From the NCBI GenBank assembly GCA_963719285.1, contig CAVRBO010000001.1, positions 868,001 through 932,000 on the forward strand: a stretch of 64,000 bases of DNA. Reading direction: 5' to 3'. Each line of letters starts with the position of its first letter. The first letter of the stretch is position 1. A program made the translations under genes and the position numbers. The notes under the pieces were generated by a model, which was given only the letters and a program-made list of their open reading frames with translations, ran no database searches and was not told the origin of the DNA. This document shows positions 9,757 to 19,993 of the stretch, one piece after another. Origin of the DNA: C-114 sp963719285. GTDB taxonomy: Bacteria > Chloroflexota > Limnocylindria > Limnocylindrales > CSP1-4.

Positions 9757-11441
9757 TCAGACCGTGATGAGCTCGCGGTGCTCGCCCCAGGCGGCCCGCA
9801 GGCGATCGCTCAGTTCGCCGACCGTGGCATAGGCCTCTACCGCCTCGATGAGCGGTGGCAGCAGATTGTCCGTCCCGCGCGCGGCCGCGTCGAGGCGACC
9901 CATGGCGGCCTCCCACGCGGCCGGATCGCGTTCCGCCCGGACCCGCCGGAGGCCGTCGACCTGGGCGGCCTCGGCGTCGGGATCGATCCGCTGGATGACC
10001 GGCCTGGCGGTCGCCCCGTCCTCGTCGACGAAACGGTTGACGCCGACGACGACCTGGTCGCCGCTCTCGACGGCCTGCTGCACCCGGTACGCCGATTCCT
10101 GGATCTGGCGCTGCTGGAACCCACGCTCGAGCGCCGCTAGGGTGCCACCCATCGACTCGATCTCGTCGAGATATGCCCAGGCGGCCCCCTCCACCTCGTC
10201 GGTCAGGCGCTCGACGTAGTACGAGCCGCCGAGCGGGTCGGGCGTCTCGGTCACGCCGGCCTCGTAGGCCAGGATCTGCTGCGTCCGAAGGGCCAGCCGG
10301 GCGGCCTCGGCCGTCGGCAGGGCGAGGGCCTCGTCGCGCGAGTTCGTGTGCAGGCTCTGGGTCCCGCCGAGGACCGCCGAGAGGGCCTGGATCGTGGTCC
10401 GGACGACGTTGTTGTCGATCGACTGGGCGGTCAGGCTGGAGCCCGCCGTCTGGACGTGCATCCGGCACATCATCGAACGGACGTTCGACGAGCCGAAGCG
10501 CTCCTTCACGATCGTCGCCCACATCCGGCGGGCCGCGCGGAACTTGGCGACCTCCTCGAACAGCTCGCTCCAGGCGGCGAAGAAGAACGACAGGCGACCG
10601 GCGAAGTCGTCGATGTCGAGGCCCCTGGCCACGGCGGCATCGCAATAGGCGATCGCGTCGGCGAGCGTGAACGCCAGCTCCTGCGCGGCGGTCGCACCGG
10701 CCTCGCGCATGTGGTAGCCGGAGATGCTGATCGTGTTCCACCTGGGCAGCTCGCGCGAGCCGAACTCGAAGATGTCGGTCACCAGGCGCATCGACGGGCG
10801 GGTCGGGTAGATATACGTGCCCCGGGCGATGTACTCCTTGAGGATGTCGTTCTGGGTCGTGCCGCTGACCTCGCCGCGTGGCACCCCCTGGCGCCCGGCG
10901 GCCGCCACGTACAGGGCGAGCAGGATCGCGGCGGTCGCGTTGATCGTCATGGACGTGCTCACGGTCCCGAGCGGGATGCCCGCGAAGAGCGTCTCCATGT
11001 CGGCGAGCGAGCTGATCGGCACGCCGACCCGGCCGACCTCCCCGGCCGCCTGCGGAGCGTCGCTGTCGTAACCCATCTGGGTCGGCAGGTCGAACGCCAC
11101 CGACAGCCCCGTCTGCCCCTGCTCGAGCAGGTAGCGGAAGCGCTCGTTCGTCTCGGCCGCCGTCGCAAAGCCCGCGTACTGGCGCATCGTCCAGAAGCGC
11201 GACCGGTACATCGTCGGCTGGACGCCGCGGGTGAACGGATACTCCCCCGGGCGGCCCAGGTCGCGCTCCTCGTCCAGGCCGCGGTGTCGGCCGGCGTGTA
11301 CAGGTCGGCGATCTCGACGCCGGAGCTCGTCTCGAACCTGGGGCGTCGTTCCGGGGCGGACTTCAGGGCCTTCTCGCGGAGCGTCCGGCGCCAGGCGTCG
11401 CGGCCCGGATCGGCGGCCGGCGGACGAGGCTCGTGGGTCAT
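9757..11441 (-). CDS. mcmA: Methylmalonyl-CoA mutase catalytic subunit, one frame change
   Basis: Rearranges (R)-methylmalonyl-CoA to succinyl-CoA with adenosylcobalamin. The reading starts at ATG 11441 (MTHEPRPPAADPG) and passes EIADLYTPADTAAW. It must then change frame near 11274 to continue as DEERDLGRPGEYPFTRGV, the strongly conserved substrate-channel region. Restoring one G in TGGAC repairs it. Later landmarks are TQMGYDSD, the catalytic GYHMREAGA and CRMHVQTAG. The roughly 561-aa product lacks a C-terminal B12-binding domain, so the cobalamin-binding subunit must be encoded outside the window. The start overlaps the biotin carrier stop (ATGA). Confidence 0.9.
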
Positions 11442-11914
11442 CGGATCACCAGGAGGAGGTCGCCGACCTCGACGTTGTCCCCGACCGCCACCGCCACCCG
11501 GTCGACGGTCCCCTCGCGCGGAGCCCGGAGTTCGTTCTGCATCTTCATCGCCTCGAGGACCAGCACCTGCTGGCCGGCCGCCACGGCATCGCCCGAGGCG
11601 ACGTTGACCGCGGCGATCCTCCCCGGGATGATGGCACGGACGTCGACCGGTCCGCCGGCCGGGCCGTCCGTCCGGGCACGCTGGGCGCGTTCGCGCAGCG
11701 AGGCGTGGACCTCGGGCTCGATCTCCACGACGACCCGCCAGCCGTCCACGACGACTTCGCGGATGGCGACGCCATCCCGCTCACGGATCTCGATGCGGCC
11801 GAGCCGGACCCGATGGCGCGGCTCGGCCGGTGCCCGGTCGTGGCCGTCGGCGGGACCGATCACGAGGACCGGGTCCCCCTCGATGCGGGTCGCCCCGCCT
11901 ACGGACACGCGCAC
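11438..11914 (-). CDS. Biotin carboxyl carrier protein of acyl-CoA carboxylase
   Basis: Carries biotin between the carboxylase and the carboxyltransferase. The 158-aa protein has an unstructured N-terminal half and a C-terminal biotinyl domain with the biotin-attachment EAMKM (Lys about residue 123) and the matching hairpin VAVGDNVEVGDLLL. The start used is GTG 11914. The frame stays open for 18 codons up to the TGA of the biotin carboxylase, which is in the same frame, so the two may be one interrupted polypeptide. It overlaps the mutase gene start by 4 nt. Confidence 0.88.
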   Translation of the reverse strand: MRVSVGGATRIEGDPVLVIGPADGHDRAPAEPRHRVRLGRIEIRERDGVAIREVVVDGWRVVVEIEPEVHASLRERAQRARTDGPAGGPVDVRAIIPGRIAAVNVASGDAVAAGQQVLVLEAMKMQNELRAPREGTVDRVAVAVGDNVEVGDLLLVIR

Positions 11915-11968
11915 GGCGCGCGGGTCCCGGTGCGAGTTCCGGGCGCTGGTCCTGCCGGCGGCCGGTCG

Positions 11969-13570
11969 TCACCGGGGCCACCGATCGGTCGCGATCTCGC
12001 GGCCACGGAGGCCCCACCCGGTCGCGCCGTCCCCGGACGCGATCGGCGGACGGCCGGACATCGTCGTGCCGGGGGGCGTGCTCGGGGCCACCCCCTGGGC
12101 CGCCTCCGGCGCCACCTCCGGTGCCGCCTCGAACACCGCCCGGCCCGCCGCCCGCAGGGCGACCGTGACCGCGGCCGCGCGCTCGGCGGGCCCGTCCCAG
12201 TGGTCCTCGACCCAGCCGGTCGTGAGCTCGGCGGCGATGAACGACGGCTCACGAGCCACGAACCGGTGGAACGGGAGCGTCGTCTGGATGCCCCCGACCT
12301 CCACCTCGTCGAGCGCGCGCCGGAGCCGGGCGATCGCGGCGGGACGGTCCGCCGCGTGGACCATGAGCTTGGCCACGAGCGGGTCGTAATCCGGCGGCAC
12401 CCGCTCGCCCGCCTCGATGGCCGCGTCCACCCGGACGCCCGGGCCGCCCGGCATCGCCCAGCGGGTCACCCGCCCGGGCGCCGGGGCGAAGGCGCGGGCC
12501 GGGTCCTCGGCGGACAGCCGCACCTCGATCGCGTGGCTCGTGGGGGTCGCGGCCTGGGCGGCGGCGGTCCGGGCGCGCTCGGACAGGGGGCGCCCGGCGG
12601 CCAGGCCGAACTGCTCGGCGACGATGTCGAGGCCGCTCACGAGCTCGGTCACCCCGTGCTCCACCTGCAGCCGGGTGTTGACCTCCAGGAACCAGAACCG
12701 GCCGTCCGGATCGCGCAGGAACTCCGCGGTGGCGGCGTTGTGGAGGCCCGCCGCCGACGCGACCCGGATCGCCAGCCCGTGCAGGTCGCGCCGCTCGGTC
12801 TCGCTGAGTCCGGGAGCCGGCGCCTCCTCCACGAGCTTCTGGTGGCGGCGCTGGATCGAGCAATCGCGTTCCCCGAGGGCCACGACGGTCCCATCCCGAT
12901 CGCCGAGCAGCTGGACCTCGATGTGGCGAGCCGGCAGGATCTCCCGTTCGAGATAGACCGTCCCGTCGCCGAACGCCGAGGCCGCCTCGGCCGACCCCGC
13001 GGCGAGCGCCGCGGGCAGGTCCTCGAGTCGCTCGACCCGGCGCATCCCGCGGCCACCGCCACCCGCCGCCGCCTTGACCAGGAGCGGCAACCCGACCCGC
13101 CCAGCCTCGGCGAGGATGGCCTCGACCCGATCCGGTCGGTCGACGAGGACGGGCTCGAGCGTGCCGGGCACGACCGGGACGCCCGCCTTCGTCGCGGCTC
13201 GCCGGGCCGCCAGCTTGTCACCCAGGGCCGCGATCGCCCGGTGGTCGGGGCCGACGAAGACGAGCCCGGCCCGTTCGACCGCCTCGGCGAACGAGGCGCG
13301 CTCGGCCAGGAAGCCGTAGCCGGGATGGACGGCCTCGGCACCGGTCGCGAGGGCGGCCGCGACGATCGCGTCCACGCGGAGATAGCTCTCAGCCGATGGC
13401 GCCGGGCCGAGCCGGACCGCCATGTCCGCCGACCGCACGTGCGCGGCATCCACATCGGCGTCGCTGTAGACCGCGACCGCCTCCATCCCGAGCTCATGGC
13501 AGGCGCGCACGATCCGCAGCGCGATCTCACCGCGGTTCGCGACGAGGACACGGGTGAACGGCGGGCTCAC
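11969..13570 (-). CDS. Biotin carboxylase subunit of acyl-CoA (propionyl-CoA) carboxylase
   Basis: ATP-dependent carboxylation of biotin. The 533-aa product contains the N-terminal VLVANRGEIALRIVRA and HPGYGFLAE. It also has the glycine-rich ATP-grasp loop KAAAGGGGRGMR (about 165), CSIQRRHQKLVEEAP and the active-site EVNTRLQVEHGVTE (about 295-308). About 70 residues after the catalytic core are Ala/Pro-rich and end in WGLRGREI, a segment that in fused acyl-CoA carboxylase alpha chains leads into the carrier part. Here a TGA stops the protein 54 nt before the carrier's GTG, in the same frame. The ATG start is at 13570. Confidence 0.93.
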   Translation of the reverse strand: MSPPFTRVLVANRGEIALRIVRACHELGMEAVAVYSDADVDAAHVRSADMAVRLGPAPSAESYLRVDAIVAAALATGAEAVHPGYGFLAERASFAEAVERAGLVFVGPDHRAIAALGDKLAARRAATKAGVPVVPGTLEPVLVDRPDRVEAILAEAGRVGLPLLVKAAAGGGGRGMRRVERLEDLPAALAAGSAEAASAFGDGTVYLEREILPARHIEVQLLGDRDGTVVALGERDCSIQRRHQKLVEEAPAPGLSETERRDLHGLAIRVASAAGLHNAATAEFLRDPDGRFWFLEVNTRLQVEHGVTELVSGLDIVAEQFGLAAGRPLSERARTAAAQAATPTSHAIEVRLSAEDPARAFAPAPGRVTRWAMPGGPGVRVDAAIEAGERVPPDYDPLVAKLMVHAADRPAAIARLRRALDEVEVGGIQTTLPFHRFVAREPSFIAAELTTGWVEDHWDGPAERAAAVTVALRAAGRAVFEAAPEVAPEAAQGVAPSTPPGTTMSGRPPIASGDGATGWGLRGREIATDRWPR

Positions 13571-13595
13571 CCCGGCGGTCTCGCGCCGGACGTCC

Positions 13596-13611
13596 GTCTT
13601 TGCGCAAAGAC
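13596..13611. promoter_or_regulatory. parS-like palindrome, copy 1 (perfect)
   Basis: The sequence GTCTTTGCGCAAAGAC is a perfect 16-bp palindrome in the gap between the biotin carboxylase start and the pccB stop. Two near-identical copies lie at 15229 and 16782, all within 3.2 kb around parAB. It differs from the canonical parS TGTTTCACGTGAAACA but has the same size and symmetry. A ParB-binding role is inferred from position and repetition. Confidence 0.6.
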
Positions 13612-13630
13612 GCTCCCGGGCGTGCCGACC

Positions 13631-15187
<1,557 letters not shown>

Positions 15188-15228
15188 GCTGGTTCCTCGC
15201 TGCTCGTCGCGGGTCGGGGAGTGGCGCT

Positions 15229-15244
15229 GTCTTTGCGCAAGGAC
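15229..15244. promoter_or_regulatory. parS-like palindrome, copy 2
   Basis: GTCTTTGCGCAAGGAC differs from copy 1 at one base and is extended by a flanking T/A pair (15228-15245). It lies between pccB and parA in intergenic DNA, upstream of the parA promoter region. Confidence 0.55.
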
Positions 15245-15320
15245 AGGCGGCCCGACTGGTCCTCGACCCATCATAAGCGTCCGGATGCACCTGTCGGCGA
15301 CTGAGGACAAGGATCCGAGT

Positions 15321-15363
15321 CTATCCACAGAATCGGTGAACAAGTGCCGTCCGATGTGGACAA
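15321..15363. promoter_or_regulatory. Two DnaA-box-like sites upstream of parA
   Basis: CTATCCACA at 15321-15329 and, inverted, TGTGGACAA at 15355-15363 (TTGTCCACA on the minus strand) both fit the high-GC DnaA-box pattern YYRTCCACA. They stand 25 bp apart in the 277-nt gap before parA. The rest of that gap holds parS-like copy 2 and a TAGCAT box (15393-15398) that could be the parA -10. Two boxes are too few to call an origin, and no AT-rich unwinding segment is present. Confidence 0.45.
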
Positions 15364-15464
15364 CCACGTGGCCGCACGATGCGGACCTGCAGTAGCATTG
15401 GCGGTCCGAGCATCGTGCGTTTCGCCCGGAGTCTCGAAAATCGCCAGCCCGAGGTGGATCCCCT

Positions 15465-16232
15465 GTGACGAATGTCATCGCCATCGCGAACCAGAAGGGT
15501 GGCGTCGGCAAGACGACGACGGCCATCAACCTCGCGGGCGCACTCGCCGAAGAGGGCTTCCGGGTCCTGTGCATCGACATGGATCCGCAGGCGAACCTCA
15601 CGGCAGGCCTGGGCATCAATCTCAACGTCGTGGAACTCTCGATGGCGGATGTCCTGGCCGACGGTCGGGCGACGATCGACCAGGTGATCCTGCCGACCGA
15701 GACGCCGGGCATCGACGTGGCGCCGGCGAACATCGATCTCGCGGCGACCGAGGGTGAGCTGTTCACCGCGTTCGGACGGGAGCAGACGCTCCGCGACGCA
15801 CTGGAGGGCCGGCTCGAGGATCGCTACGACTACGCGATCATCGACTGCCCGCCCAACCTGGGCCTCCTGACCGTCAACGGCCTCGTCGCGGCCAACAGCG
15901 TCATCATCCCGGTCCAGACGCAGTACTACGCGATGAAGGGCCTGACCAATCTCGTCAAGGTCATCAACACGATCCGCGCGCGGCTCAATCGCGACCTGCG
16001 GATCCTGGGCCTGCTGCCCACGTTCTACGACAGCCGCACGATCCTCGCGCGCGACATGCTCGACGAGTTGCGTGTCGTGGGCGACCATCACGTCTTCAGC
16101 AGCATCGTGCGCAACACGGTGAAGCTGGGAGAGGCACCGCTCGCCGGTCGGCCGATCACGGCCTACGCGGGCTCGTCGGAAGCTGCGCGGACCTACCGCG
16201 AGCTTGCTCGGGAGGTGATCGACCTTGGCTAG
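15465..16232 (+). CDS. parA: Chromosome-partitioning ATPase ParA/Soj
   Basis: Walker-type ATPase that moves ParB-parS complexes and, in Soj-like proteins, also influences DnaA. The 255-aa protein has the deviant Walker A NQKGGVGKTT with its signature lysine (residues 9-18), the A' motif CIDMDPQANLT and Walker B AIIDCPPNLGLLT. There is no N-terminal HTH, so it is the short chromosomal type Ib/Soj-like form. The start is GTG 15465. It overlaps parB by 8 nt. DnaA-box-like and parS-like sites lie just upstream. Confidence 0.95.
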   Translation: MTNVIAIANQKGGVGKTTTAINLAGALAEEGFRVLCIDMDPQANLTAGLGINLNVVELSMADVLADGRATIDQVILPTETPGIDVAPANIDLAATEGELFTAFGREQTLRDALEGRLEDRYDYAIIDCPPNLGLLTVNGLVAANSVIIPVQTQYYAMKGLTNLVKVINTIRARLNRDLRILGLLPTFYDSRTILARDMLDELRVVGDHHVFSSIVRNTVKLGEAPLAGRPITAYAGSSEAARTYRELAREVIDLG

Positions 16233-17241
16233 ACCAGATTTCCGCGCCGCGGCGGCGCGGCGGCTGTCCGAGGAACGCGAGCTCTCCCCCGCCATCGTCA
16301 GTCTCCTCTCGTCCGACGCACCCTCGCGCCCGGGTGGGATCCGCAACCTGCCACTCGACCGTATCGTCCCCAATCCCGAGCAGCCCCGGGTCACGTTCAT
16401 CCAGGAGACGATCGACGAGCTCGCCGCCTCGATCCGCGAGCATGGTGTCCTTCAGCCGGTCCTCGTCCGTCCGCTCGGGCCGGGCCAGTTCCAGCTCGTC
16501 GCCGGCGAACGACGCTGGCGCGCGTCGCAGGTCGCGGGGCTCACGACGATCCCCGCCATGATCGAGGAGATCGACGACGAGACCGCGCTCGAGATCGCGA
16601 TCATCGAGAACCTCCAGCGCGAGGACCTGTCGCCGCTCGACGAAGCGACGATGTACGACAAGATGATCCGCGAGCATGGCTACAGCATCCGCAAGCTGGC
16701 CGAGAAGCTCGGCAAGGACAAGGGCTACCTCGAGAACCGGCTCCGGCTCGCCGACGCGCCCCCGGAGGTCCGCGAGCTGGTGTCCTTGCGCAAAGACACC
16801 TTGTCCCATGCCTACGAGCTGCTCAAGATCGCCGACCCCAAGAAGCGCCGCCGGCTGGCCGAGCAGGTCGCCCGCGGGGAGCTGTCGCTGGTCAAGCTGC
16901 GCGAGCGCGTCGAGGGCCGACGGACACGCGTCGTCGTCGAGCCGGTCGCCGTGGAGGCCGAGGTCGCCGAGGGGGCCGTGGGAGGCGACGTCGTCGTTGA
17001 CGCGAACTTCGCCTGGACGGGCACGCGCTCCGGAGCGCCTCTGACCGATGAATCGCTCGTGACGGCGAAGCGCCAGCTGTCGGACTCGATCGAGGAGCTC
17101 GTCGGCGTGCTCCAGTCGCCGGATGTCCTCGACGCGATCGGGGCGACCGACCGCTCGAACCTGGCGAAGTACCTGACGATCGCCAAGCTCCGGCTCGAGA
17201 ACGTGATCGCGATGGTCCGCAGCGGCGAGACCCGCGAGTAG
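16225..17241 (+). CDS. parB: Chromosome-partitioning protein ParB
   Basis: CTP-dependent DNA clamp that loads at parS and spreads. The 338-aa protein has the N-terminal RNLPLDRIVPNPEQPR, the CTP-binding GERRWRA (94-100), the ENLQRED segment (128-134) and a central HTH (about 150-175). An acidic linker and a C-terminal dimerisation region follow. It starts at TTG 16225, which overlaps the parA stop. The coding region itself contains a parS-like palindrome at 16782. The recognition helix would have to differ from Bacillus ParB if the palindromes here are its sites. Confidence 0.94.
   Translation: MARPDFRAAAARRLSEERELSPAIVSLLSSDAPSRPGGIRNLPLDRIVPNPEQPRVTFIQETIDELAASIREHGVLQPVLVRPLGPGQFQLVAGERRWRASQVAGLTTIPAMIEEIDDETALEIAIIENLQREDLSPLDEATMYDKMIREHGYSIRKLAEKLGKDKGYLENRLRLADAPPEVRELVSLRKDTLSHAYELLKIADPKKRRRLAEQVARGELSLVKLRERVEGRRTRVVVEPVAVEAEVAEGAVGGDVVVDANFAWTGTRSGAPLTDESLVTAKRQLSDSIEELVGVLQSPDVLDAIGATDRSNLAKYLTIAKLRLENVIAMVRSGETRE
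16782..16797. promoter_or_regulatory. parS-like palindrome, copy 3, inside parB
   Basis: GTCCTTGCGCAAAGAC is a one-mismatch version of copy 1 and the symmetry extends to 22 bp (16779-16800, GGTGTCC...GACACC). It encodes LVSLRKDT of ParB, so the repeat is maintained in coding sequence. Confidence 0.55.
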
Positions 17242-17242
17242 G

Positions 17243-18220
17243 TCAGCCCGGCCGCGGAACGGCGGCCAGCCATACGGCGGCCAGCAGGCCGATCGCGACT
17301 GCCTGCACCTCCCAGCCGCGCTGGCGTCGCCGTACGGACGCGCCGGCGCCCAGCGCGACGCCCGCGCCCAGCACGACGACCGTCGCCAGGAACACCGGCC
17401 AGAGGTCGGGCCGGCCACCGAGCGTGGCGAACCCGACCGCGGCACTCACCGCCACGACGGCCTGGAGGGCCGCCCCGACCGCCCAGGCCCGGCGCCGGCC
17501 AAGAAGCCGGCTCATCGATGACACGCCCGCGGTCTCGTCCAGCTCCATGTCCGGCGATTCGTTGGCGAACGCCAGCGCCGCGCCCGCCGGGACCGCCACG
17601 CCCGCCGCGACGAGGATGGCGCCGGGTATCGTGCCGCTCGCGCCGAGCCAGGCGAAGAGCGGCAGGACCGGGATCCCCAGGGTGAACGCGAGCCACGACA
17701 CCGGCGTGCCCTTGAGCCGGAGGTCGTACACGATCCCGGCGCCTGCCCCGAACGCTGCGAGACCCAGGGGCCCGGGCCCCGAGATCCCCGCGAGGACGAG
17801 GCCGACGACGAGGAGCGCGACGCCGAGGAACGCCGCGCCGTTCAGGGAGACGGTGCCTGCGGGGATCGGCTTGGCCCGTTTGGCGCGCCGGTCCCGACCG
17901 GCGTCCGCCACGTCGTTGATCGCGCCGATCGCGAACTGGATCGTGAGCATCGCCAGCCCGAGGCGAACCACGACGCCCGGAGCGCCTCCGGCCAGGGCCG
18001 CGATGGCGGCGGTCAAGAGCGCGGTGAGGATCGACGGGAACGGATGGACAAGGTGGGCGACACCCAGGACGGTGGCCGCGGACGGCGAGCCGGCCCGCGC
18101 CGTCCGCCCCGGACGCGCCGGGTCAGACGTAGACGAGGTCCTCGAAATTCTCGACGAGGTACTCGATGAGCCGGGCTCGGCCGTCGGGTGTCTCGGATCG
18201 GATGCCCGGCACGAGCGCAT
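17243..18220 (-). CDS. UbiA-family prenyltransferase-like membrane protein
   Basis: UbiA proteins transfer prenyl groups to aromatic or other acceptors in the membrane. The first Asp-rich motif is clear (NDVADAGRDRRAKRAKPI, with ND..D and the following basic run). The second is weaker (YDLRLKGTP). About eight hydrophobic segments follow one another to the C-terminus. The only ATG (18220) lies 98 nt inside the upstream gene and would add an unlikely Ser-rich N-terminus; the hydrophobic part begins near 18060, so the true start is uncertain. The substrate is unknown; no quinone genes are nearby. It converges with parB, leaving 1 nt between stops. Confidence 0.75.
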   Translation of the reverse strand: MRSCRASDPRHPTAEPGSSSTSSRISRTSSTSDPARPGRTARAGSPSAATVLGVAHLVHPFPSILTALLTAAIAALAGGAPGVVVRLGLAMLTIQFAIGAINDVADAGRDRRAKRAKPIPAGTVSLNGAAFLGVALLVVGLVLAGISGPGPLGLAAFGAGAGIVYDLRLKGTPVSWLAFTLGIPVLPLFAWLGASGTIPGAILVAAGVAVPAGAALAFANESPDMELDETAGVSSMSRLLGRRRAWAVGAALQAVVAVSAAVGFATLGGRPDLWPVFLATVVVLGAGVALGAGASVRRRQRGWEVQAVAIGLLAAVWLAAVPRPG

Positions 18221-18488
18221 GGAGGGTGATCGCCGGGACGAGGAGGCGTCCCTGCCGGTCCCGACCGATCACGGCCGGCGGCCCTCCCCCGGCGGCGAAG
18301 ACCCGCTCGAAGCCTCGCTCGTCGATCGAGGCCGCATGGAGGAAGTCGGCGATGACCCGCAGGACCCCGCGCCGGATCGCGATGTCGCGCATGAGCTCGG
18401 ACGCCCAGGCGTCGATCTGGTCGTCGGTCTGCTCGTCGAGCCGCTCCCGGTATTCCTTCGGGTTCGCGGCGAGCCCGGTCGCGCCCAC
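18123..18488 (-). CDS. Hypothetical protein, 121 aa
   Basis: Not recognised. A small helical protein (ERLDEQTDDQIDAWASELMRDIAIRRGVLR at residues about 16-45) with a C-terminal hydrophobic stretch PAITLHALVPGI and the ending ENFEDLVYV. There is no signal peptide or membrane segment. It has the same strand and third-position bias as the UbiA-like gene downstream, with which its 3' end overlaps if the distal ATG of that gene is used. GAGGTGCC precedes the ATG weakly. Confidence 0.6.
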   Translation of the reverse strand: MGATGLAANPKEYRERLDEQTDDQIDAWASELMRDIAIRRGVLRVIADFLHAASIDERGFERVFAAGGGPPAVIGRDRQGRLLVPAITLHALVPGIRSETPDGRARLIEYLVENFEDLVYV

Positions 18489-18567
18489 GGCACCTCCTCG
18501 ATGGTCTCGTCCGCCCGAGTATGCCAGAACGACGCCTCCGACGAGGAGTGGAACATCCGTTCTGTTT

Positions 18568-19272
18568 TCAGTCCGGACGGACGCCCTCCGGCCAGTCGTT
18601 GAACAGCTCGGTCAGCCAGACCCCGAACCGACCGGGGCGGCGCCGCTCCGGGAAGTCCGCGGCCAGGGCGGCCATCGCCGCCCAGGTCTCCGCGGTCAGG
18701 CTGTCGACCGCATCGCGCGTCGGCCGGCCCTCGGTCGCGATGGGCTCGCCGATCCGCACCCGGACCCGGCTGCCGATGCTGAACCAGGTCATCCCGTTGA
18801 TGGCGACCGGAACGATCGGGACGCGCGAGCGGAGCGCGAAGTACGCCGCGCCCTCGGACAGCGGCAGGATCTCCCGTTCGTGGGCGTGGATCCGCCCCTC
18901 GCCGGCGATCGCGAGCGCGCCGCCTGCCTTGAAGATCGCCTGGACCTTGCGGGTCGCCTCCAGCAGGTCGTTCCTGCCCGGCCGGTACGGGACGGCGTTG
19001 CCGGCCCAGAGCATGAGCCGGTTGCGGCCACCCTGGGTCATGTCCTCCTCCTTGGGCCCGAAGAACGCGAGCCGGGGCCGCCACGGCAGCACGGCCATGA
19101 GCAGGAACGGGTCGGCCCACGACTCGTGGCTGAAGCAGAGCAGATACGGGCCGCTCGGCAGCCGCGCGCGACCTTCGACCGAGACGCGGAGCATCGAGTG
19201 CACGAGGAGCGTGGACGCGCCACGCGTCAGCGCGTACCGGATCGTCCGGCGGATCGGGTGGATGTCGGGCAC
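18568..19272 (-). CDS. PlsC-like 1-acylglycerol-phosphate acyltransferase
   Basis: Lysophosphatidic-acid-acyltransferase family enzyme. The 234-aa protein shows the catalytic HX4D as HESWAD (about residues 49-54), a KxxE/FGPKEEDM block and the GEGRIHAHE equivalent of the EGTRS motif. RVPIVPVAINGM then follows as the fourth block. No N-terminal transmembrane helix is evident beyond a short hydrophobic start. It could act in phospholipid synthesis or on another lipid acceptor. It is followed 15 nt upstream in genome order by the HAD gene on the same strand, probably in one operon. Confidence 0.85.
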   Translation of the reverse strand: MPDIHPIRRTIRYALTRGASTLLVHSMLRVSVEGRARLPSGPYLLCFSHESWADPFLLMAVLPWRPRLAFFGPKEEDMTQGGRNRLMLWAGNAVPYRPGRNDLLEATRKVQAIFKAGGALAIAGEGRIHAHEREILPLSEGAAYFALRSRVPIVPVAINGMTWFSIGSRVRVRIGEPIATEGRPTRDAVDSLTAETWAAMAALAADFPERRRPGRFGVWLTELFNDWPEGVRPD

Positions 19273-19287
19273 GAGCGATGGGCCGCG

Positions 19288-19962
19288 TCAGCCGGTCGCG
19301 GTCAGGGCACGGATCGCCGCCGGGTCGAGCTCGTCGATGCGCGCGAGCACGACGTGCGCCGCCGCCTCCGCCCCCGCGGCCGGTGGCACCGACGCATTCG
19401 GGACGAGGACCACGGTCATGCCCGCCGCCCGTCCCGACAGAACGCCGTTGAGCGAATCCTCGACGACGAGGCAGGCGGCCGGCGCCACACCGAGCCGCTC
19501 GGCGGCCAGGAGGTACACGTCCGGCGACGGCTTCCCGTGGGCTACTTCATCGGCCGACGTCACCGAACGGAACGCGTCGCGCAGGCCCGACGTGCGCATC
19601 GCCGCCTCGATGACCCGCGGGTTGGCCGACGACGCCACGCCGAGGGGGTACGTGGCCGCGAGCCGGCGGACCGTGGTGACCGCGCCGTCGATCAGCGGCG
19701 CGCCCTCGTCGTCGAATCGCCCGACCATCGCATCGACCACCTCGTCGACGATGGCCTCGAGCGGCTCGTCGATGCCGAGCGCGTCACGCATCACCCGCGC
19801 CCAGCCCAGCGAGTTCTGGCCCATGACGGCCGCACGGTCGGCGAACGTCCAGCCCCTGCCCCGTTTCGCGGCGAACGCCTGGCGGACCTCGTCCCACCAG
19901 ATCTCGGAGTCGACGAGGACGCCGTCCATGTCGAAGACGATGGCGCTGAACGGGTGCGTCAC
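19288..19962 (-). CDS. HAD-superfamily phosphatase (beta-phosphoglucomutase-like)
   Basis: A 224-aa HAD hydrolase. Motif I is FDMDGVLVDS (nucleophile Asp about residue 10, acid Asp two later), motif II is GVASSANPR, motif III Lys is in GKPSPDVYL and motif IV is VVEDSLNGVLSG. The helical C1 cap and the S-x-N motif II are typical of the beta-PGM/phosphatase subgroup. The substrate is not predictable. It ends 15 nt before the acyltransferase start, and its own ATG follows the 3' end of the next hypothetical gene closely. Confidence 0.88.
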   Translation of the reverse strand: MTHPFSAIVFDMDGVLVDSEIWWDEVRQAFAAKRGRGWTFADRAAVMGQNSLGWARVMRDALGIDEPLEAIVDEVVDAMVGRFDDEGAPLIDGAVTTVRRLAATYPLGVASSANPRVIEAAMRTSGLRDAFRSVTSADEVAHGKPSPDVYLLAAERLGVAPAACLVVEDSLNGVLSGRAAGMTVVLVPNASVPPAAGAEAAAHVVLARIDELDPAAIRALTATG

Positions 19963-19993
19963 CGATCGCCCGAGGCGGAACGGCGCGAGCCGG

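Noticed and set aside
11969..11971. TGA read as selenocysteine or as a recoded codon
   Set aside because: No SECIS-like structure was identified and TGA is used as a normal stop in many overlapping genes of the window.
15188..15464. Calling this gap the replication origin
   Set aside because: Only two DnaA-like boxes, no AT-rich unwinding element and no dnaA or dnaN in the window.
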